This document shows positions 35,819-40,493 of a stretch of 40,493 bases of DNA, in pieces. The stretch's first letter is position 1. Each line of letters starts with the position of its first letter. The notes below the pieces were generated by a model. That model was not told where the DNA came from, did not search any database, and saw only the letters and a program-made list of their open reading frames with translations. Source of the DNA: Promethearchaeota archaeon (lineage in GTDB: Archaea > Asgardarchaeota > Lokiarchaeia > Sigyniarchaeales > SOKP01); the NCBI GenBank assembly GCA_004524535.1, contig SDNY01000018.1, positions 1 to 40,493 of the forward strand. The letters run 5' to 3'. Position numbers and translations under genes: made by a program.

Positions 35819-36460
35819 TTAAAATAGAGAATTTATTAAATCAACCGTAATCTCATTCACGCTTTTTAGAATTAAAACATTTGAATTCTCATCCAGCCTT
35901 AATTTTTTTTCATTATGGAATCCCGTTAAGACTCCAATAAATGGACAATTCAACATTTCTGCGAGTTCTCTATCCTTTGGGTGGTCTCCAATAATAACAA
36001 AATTATAGTTGGGATATTTTTTGAACAAATACTCTTTCAGCTTTGGATCAGTCTTTCTTTTTCTCGATTCGGTTTCTCCTAAGATATAATCAAAATGAGT
36101 GTCAATTTTTAAGTATTTCAACAATTTTACGGCGATCTCCTCCTTCTTCGACGTAATTACTCCTAAGATGAATGATTTTTTTAGCTCCTTCAATTTATTT
36201 TTTACTCCTGAAAATAACCTTACTTGGTAAATCCCCTTCGAGCTATAATATTCTCGAAAGGTAGATGTTAATATTGAAGGGTCTATATTGGAAAATCGAG
36301 CAAATACATCATCTAAAGGCATTCCTATCGTTTTCTCAATTTCAGATCTATCTAATTTTGGTAGATTGAACTTTTTCAAAGCATACTTAAAGGAATTTAT
36401 AATTCCTTCTCTATTATCGATGAGAGTAAAATCTAAATCGAAACTTAATATTATTTTCAT
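35819..36460 (-). CDS. HAD-superfamily phosphatase (phosphoglycolate phosphatase-like)
   Basis: The 213-residue protein has the full HAD set: SFDLDFTLID with D8 and D10, GVITSKKEE near 100 (motif II), lysine in TDPKLKEY near 138 (motif III) and VIIGDHPKDRELA near 155 (motif IV). A helical cap lies between residues 15 and 80 (DDVFARFSNID), as in Gph/PGP-like subfamily I enzymes. ATG start. The substrate is unknown. Confidence 0.85.
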   Translation of the reverse strand: MKIILSFDLDFTLIDNREGIINSFKYALKKFNLPKLDRSEIEKTIGMPLDDVFARFSNIDPSILTSTFREYYSSKGIYQVRLFSGVKNKLKELKKSFILGVITSKKEEIAVKLLKYLKIDTHFDYILGETESRKRKTDPKLKEYLFKKYPNYNFVIIGDHPKDRELAEMLNCPFIGVLTGFHNEKKLRLDENSNVLILKSVNEITVDLINSLF

Positions 36461-36500
36461 CTTTATTTAATTGAGATTTATTGTTATGATTATGATAATT

Positions 36501-36511
36501 AAAAAAAAAAA
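36501..36511 (-). terminator. T-tract (minus strand) after the protease-like gene
   Basis: Eleven A residues on the plus strand read as a T-run on the minus strand, 30 bases past the stop of the gene ending at 36541. This could terminate that transcript before the HAD gene's start. Confidence 0.45.
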
Positions 36512-36540
36512 GTTAATTGAAAAAATTATATTAAAATAAT

Positions 36541-37794
36541 TTATGTCATATAAATCGTAGCAAAAGGATCTCCCAGTATTGTCATACCATAGTAGTTAGG
36601 TTCTTTATTAAGCTCCTCAATTTCGGGATTTTGAAGCCAAGTATAAAAACCCTCTCCAAATGTTTTTCCTTGCTTTAAAGCATCGTAATAAGGTTCATAT
36701 AAATCAACTCCGCCACTTCTTGAACTTGCTACAACTGTTATTGTTGATCCCCCTGTGAAAAGATAATGAGAAGCAATATTATTCTTAATGGTATGATTAA
36801 ATATCGTACAAGCATACATCATGTAAAACAGCGGAGTTGTATTATTAGATATAATATCTTGGTATCTTAGAAATCCTTGTGTCCCTGAAGGAGGTCCAGC
36901 AGGTCCAAAAGCATGTTTTTCTGGATATGAATGAACTAAGGGATGAACAAGTTCATAACAAATTTGAGTTAAATTATTCATGTAATTTGTTGAGTTTGTT
37001 AAAGCATTATTACTATGCACAACCCTTTGAGTTCCAGTATAAGCTGTAAATGCACCCGCCCATTCTGTTGTCCAAGTTGACCAATCATCATCAATATAGA
37101 GCATCGCTTTATGTGGTCGAACGAGGGTTCCGTTTCTAAGTTCACGAGTTCGTTTAAAAAAATCTTTAATTGAGTTGATATAATTGAAACCAGCATAAGA
37201 AATGGAATAAGGATCTATCCGAGCAAGCCAAATTTCAGGTCCCCAATCACCCGTTCCATTACCATGTTCTAATTTAAAAGGAAGATTGGGATCAAAATCA
37301 TAAACATTATCACCACTAAAATCAGTCCAATTCCCATCTAAATCCATTAGATACATATCTATAGGACATACAAAATTTTTCGAAAAGGGAGGGACCGAAT
37401 AAGTTTCTTGATATCTCCCCATAGCATACGGCATCTTACCAATAAGTATCACTCCACTAATACTATTGTTACCATATTCGTTAGTTATGTTTAATTTAAG
37501 GGTATCTACATCTGGAATAGACCAATTTATTACTTTTATTACAAATCCTTGGCTTGTCGCATTCTGTACATACTTATCAACATCAGTTTTAATACTACTA
37601 TAAAGGGTTGAATTTACATAAATATTTACACGAGGGTTTGATGTAGGGGGTCCAAGTAAAACTCCATCATCATCATCGTCATCTCCACCACCAGATTTTT
37701 TCAATGAATTTATATAAATAACACCCGCGATAGAAGCAATGATTATCCCTCCAATAATTATAAAGACTAAAGCGTATTTTGATGAACTATTCAA
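36541..37794 (-). CDS. Membrane-anchored gingipain (C25)/clan CD-like protease candidate
   Basis: The 417-residue protein starts at TTG. An N-terminal TM anchor (about 8-29, ALVFIIIGGIIIASIAGVIYI) is followed by an aspartate-rich linker (GGGDDDDDDG). The outside domain has several NxS/T sequons. GVILIGKMPYA, then PIDMYLMDLDGNW, GPEIWLARIDP and the final YYGMTILGDPF match the layout of gingipain-like C25 proteins, which end in an LGDP motif. The candidate catalytic pair is a histidine in the HSYPEKH segment (H288 or H294) and C329 in MMYACT. This is family-pattern evidence, not proof of activity. Confidence 0.65.
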   Translation of the reverse strand: MNSSSKYALVFIIIGGIIIASIAGVIYINSLKKSGGGDDDDDDGVLLGPPTSNPRVNIYVNSTLYSSIKTDVDKYVQNATSQGFVIKVINWSIPDVDTLKLNITNEYGNNSISGVILIGKMPYAMGRYQETYSVPPFSKNFVCPIDMYLMDLDGNWTDFSGDNVYDFDPNLPFKLEHGNGTGDWGPEIWLARIDPYSISYAGFNYINSIKDFFKRTRELRNGTLVRPHKAMLYIDDDWSTWTTEWAGAFTAYTGTQRVVHSNNALTNSTNYMNNLTQICYELVHPLVHSYPEKHAFGPAGPPSGTQGFLRYQDIISNNTTPLFYMMYACTIFNHTIKNNIASHYLFTGGSTITVVASSRSGGVDLYEPYYDALKQGKTFGEGFYTWLQNPEIEELNKEPNYYGMTILGDPFATIYMT

Positions 37795-37903
37795 GTTTTA
37801 AACCTTTTTTATTTTTTTAAAAAATTTCTATTAAAGAATAATAGGGCATAGATAATATAAAAAACTATTCTCCAATAATGTAATTTTTTCTCTGAACTAA
37901 TAA

Positions 37904-39605
37904 TTATGAAAGAACCGTAGTAGGAGGTTGCAGGTTTTTAAATAATCCAAGTAAGTACATAATTTCTTCTGAGCCATTAATGATTCTCTTTATATGATAA
38001 GGAAAGCTTTCAAATCTAACTTTCTTTCCTTCATTAACCCAATCAATTATCAACTTAACCATTTCTTTATATTTATTGATGGTATTCCCTTCAGAATCTA
38101 TTTCATCCATGATTTTCCATGCTTTCCCTAATTTACCATTGAGAATAAGGGATAAAGAAGCTAATACGTAAGAATGGACTATGTGTGAGTAGCCGATTTT
38201 TTTTAAATTTGCGGCTCTATAATAATATCTATACACAGATCTAACCATTTGCCTTAAAAAAATATCTTGTGCGATATCTAATTGCTCGTAAAATTTTAAA
38301 CTCTCTAAAATAAGTGTTGCTGAGGTGTAAAATTGTTTATTTTTCACTTCTTTTTTTGCAATTTTACTCAATCCTCGGATAATTTGATTAAATATTCCAT
38401 ATCGGTTAAATTCAAGGTTTCCTTCAACTGCTATGTCGTATGCATTTAAAAAACATTCAGTCGATTGATTTAAATCCCCGATTTTCCAAAAGTTATGTCC
38501 TGCTTTTACTAAATGCTTATAAGCCATTTCAAAATTATTTAAATCCTTAAAAATATTTGCCGCATTAATAAAATTCTCTGCCGCTTCGGAATAATCTTCA
38601 ACCTTTTCAATATAATTTCCCGCTAAAACAAAACACGAAGCGGATTCAATTAGATTATTATTGATCTCTTTATAACATAATCCTGCTCCTCGGTAATAAC
38701 TGGCAATTTTTTGAAAATTCTGTGTATTTTTTTCTAAGCTTTCTGCTAAATTGATATATGCACCTGCTTCTCTTTTAGTGTAATTAAGATATTGATCTTT
38801 ATCATCCAGTTGATTATAGAGATTTTTTAATATCTGACATATTTGAGCTAACCCCAAATTTATATTCATTTCTTCAAATTCATGAAATAAATTTGAGAAA
38901 AAATCTATTCCATCCAAAATAATATTTTTAGATTGGTTATAACTGTCTAATTCCTCATAACAGAGGGCAAGTTGTTGATAGGAAAAGGATAAAATATCGT
39001 AATAATTATAAGTTTTTGCGAATTCAATTGCTTTTTCGTAAGTTTTAATGGCTTTTTTAAAATCAGACGATTTTACGTATAATTCCGCTATATTTTGATA
39101 ATTTTGAGTCATTTTTCTAGTTCCAAAGTTACTTGTATCGTTAAAATCGTTCAAAAGTTTGTTTTCTTGGTTCAAATACTCGATACTTTTTACTATATTG
39201 TCCTTTTGTGATTTGCCGTCTTGAAATTTTTCCTCATAAATATCAGCGATTTTTAAATAAATCTCAGCAATTTCGTGTAGTTTAGCTTGAATGATGAAAT
39301 TCTCAATTAATTTTTCCCATAATTTAATATTATGCTTATATAATTCAAGAGCGAAAGAATAATCAAGATCCTCTAATATTTCGGCTGCTGAATTTATAAA
39401 CTCTCCTGCTTCCCAAATATCTCCTGCTTCAGCAAGTTTGTTCGAAAATTTAACTGAGATTTTAACAAGCTGTTGAAGTAAATTCTTCTTTTTGTTTTTA
39501 TCACTGATTTTTTTTATATTTCTAACGTAATCTCTTAGACGCTCTAAAAAATCTATGTAATCACTGTAATCCTCTTCTTCCTCAAGAATCTTAAGATCAA
39601 CTCAT
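37904..39605 (-). CDS. TPR-repeat protein, apparently frameshifted right after its ATG
   Basis: The track gives 423 residues from a TTG at 39175, but the same frame continues upstream to 39601 with coding-quality TPR sequence (AGDIWEAGEFINSAAEILEDLDYSFALELYKHNIKLWEKLIENF). That adds 142 residues without any ATG, GTG or TTG. An ATG at 39605 is one base out of frame: ATGAGTTGATCTT. Removing one T gives MSDLKILEEEED, which joins the open frame. The whole protein, about 567 residues, is helical TPR-like repeats with the consensus A..Y..A, as in SNAP/MalT-like scaffolds, ending in a non-TPR helical region. No TM or catalytic motif is seen. It probably mediates protein-protein contacts. Confidence 0.72.
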
Positions 39606-39820
39606 TAAAACTAAGTAAAGATCACATATTGAAATTAATTGAAAAATAAAAAGAAATGGTTTTTCAGAATTAGTTTTAACCTCTTAAAAACAACGAGAAT
39701 GGAATTCCGAAAGAATTATCTATTTCACATTAATATATATGCTGCCAACTTATAATTCTAAACAATAACTATAAAATATTGTGATGTAATTAATTATTTA
39801 AATGAAAATTATCATATAAT

Positions 39821-39849
39821 AAATATATAAATTACATTACTAAGGATGG
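39821..39849 (+). promoter_or_regulatory. TATA-like box and ribosome site for the MoaD-like gene
   Basis: AAATATATAA at 39821-39830 is a TATA-like element, and AAGGATGG at 39842-39849 ends ten bases before the ATG at 39860. The arrangement suggests a short-leader transcript divergent from the TPR gene. Confidence 0.4.
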
Positions 39850-39859
39850 TATAAAAAGA

Positions 39860-40057
39860 ATGAAACAAGTAAGTGAGCTTTTAGAGACAGGAATATACGA
39901 GACGTTTACCGCTGAAAAAACAATGACTGTTAAAGATCTTCTAAAAGAATTGAATTTAGAAGGAAAATACTTCGGGATCCTCATTAATGGGAAGAAGGCA
40001 ACCGAAGATCAAAAAATAACAGCGGAAGATGAAATCGTCATACTTCCTCACAGCTAA
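39860..40057 (+). CDS. MoaD/ThiS-like beta-grasp protein lacking a C-terminal GG
   Basis: The 65 residues match the MoaD/ThiS family: TMTVKDLLKELNLEGKYFGILINGKKATEDQKITAEDEIVILPHS. Family members end in Gly-Gly, which carries the sulfur as a thiocarboxylate. This protein stops at ILPHS, two or more residues short of where the GG would fall. It therefore may be non-functional as a sulfur carrier, a structural homologue, or truncated by a nonsense change. The neighbours are a divergent TPR gene and an alpha/beta hydrolase, with no E1-like activating enzyme. Confidence 0.75.
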   Translation: MKQVSELLETGIYETFTAEKTMTVKDLLKELNLEGKYFGILINGKKATEDQKITAEDEIVILPHS

Positions 40058-40115
40058 TTTTACTTAAAAATTGGCGTGGAAATAGCGGGTGGCGATTTCT
40101 AGAGAATAAAAATAA

Positions 40116-40124
40116 TTTTTTTTT
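40116..40124 (+). terminator. T-tract after the MoaD-like gene
   Basis: A run of nine T residues (followed by CTCTTATTTTT) lies about 60 bases after the MoaD-like stop, consistent with an archaeal terminator. Confidence 0.4.
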
Positions 40125-40308
40125 CTCTTATTTTTAATTTATAGAGTTTACGATATAATTTCAATTTTAATGTTATCCTTATTAGATCCTTAAGTAATAT
40201 TTTCTTCACTTTTAAATTAAAATTTAAGCTTTATTCTAGTTAAATTTATAATAAGCAAAGAATTCATTAAAAAATGAATTTAAATGATAAATGGAGCTTG
40301 AATAGATC

Positions 40309-40493
40309 ATGGAAATATTTAATGAAATGGAAGAAAGATTTGTTGAAATTAATGGAATAAAACTTCACACTGTTATAATTGGTTCAGGAGAACCTTTAAT
40401 GCTATTACATGGCTTTCCTGACTTTTGGTATGGATGGAGAGATATAATTCTCGGACTAAAGGACAAATATAGATTAATAGTTCCAGATATGCG
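40309..40493 (+). CDS. Alpha/beta hydrolase, partial (cut by window end)
   Basis: Only the first 61 codons are present, too few for the track. The translation has NGIKLHTVIIGSGEPLMLLHGFPDFWYGWRD and then YRLIVPDM at the edge. The oxyanion-region HGFPDFWYGWR and the strand ending in VPDMR are typical of epoxide hydrolase/haloalkane dehalogenase-like alpha/beta hydrolases. The nucleophile elbow and the rest lie beyond the window. The ATG at 40309 has no clear ribosome site. Confidence 0.82.
   Translation, partial: MEIFNEMEERFVEINGIKLHTVIIGSGEPLMLLHGFPDFWYGWRDIILGLKDKYRLIVPDM

Overview
The window looks like a chromosomal piece of an Asgard archaeon, most likely Lokiarchaeia-like. The DNA is AT-rich by eye. 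The informational and metabolic genes are of archaeal type: endonuclease Q, archaeal AlaRS, the archaeal D-aminoacyl-tRNA deacylase DTD2, and the CODH/ACS gamma subunit. Alongside them sit eukaryote-like parts typical of Asgards: an Arf-like GTPase fused to a longin-like domain and a TPR-like region, a Ras-like GTPase with a cysteine-rich tail, two stand-alone longin-like proteins, and large glycosylated surface proteins. Many genes appear to start with TTG. Purine-rich ribosome sites (AGAGGT, GGAGG) precede some genes, others look leaderless, and T-tracts follow several genes. No tRNA, rRNA, CRISPR array or insertion sequence was recognised.

Layout. Positions 0.2-3.1 kb hold EndoQ, a small zinc-ribbon protein and FtsZ. 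Positions 3.4-10.5 kb hold the longin/GTPase/TPR fusion, then a 1457-residue surface protein whose stop codon abuts the ATG of a cytosolic longin-like/winged-helix protein. Positions 10.6-13.9 kb hold one 1092-codon gene that joins a glycyl-radical-enzyme activase to a complete glycyl radical enzyme. Positions 14-19.9 kb hold alaS, a HAD protein, a Nudix hydrolase, the zinc-tailed GTPase and a VOC protein. Positions 20-21.9 kb hold a small membrane protein and a formylglycine-type sulfatase.

Positions 22.2-28.4 kb form a same-strand redox cluster: a polyferredoxin-like protein, a flavodoxin, two paralogous reductive-dehalogenase/QueG-like iron-sulfur proteins, a DUF169 protein and an alkylsulfatase-like metallo-beta-lactamase. 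Several of these genes are only 5-16 bases apart. This is the best candidate for an undescribed multi-gene system: two soluble corrinoid-type reductases with local electron carriers and a hydrolase.

Positions 28.4-35.8 kb hold a polytopic membrane protein, a class III aminotransferase, an unknown protein with a start-codon problem, dtdA, a ZIP-like membrane protein, a longin-like protein and cdhE (Wood-Ljungdahl pathway). Positions 35.8-39.6 kb, on the minus strand, hold a HAD phosphatase, a membrane-anchored gingipain-like protease candidate and a TPR protein. The TPR protein has about 140 N-terminal residues missing from the ORF track, apparently because of a one-base frameshift just after its ATG. 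The right end has a MoaD/ThiS-like protein without a C-terminal GG and the start of an alpha/beta hydrolase.
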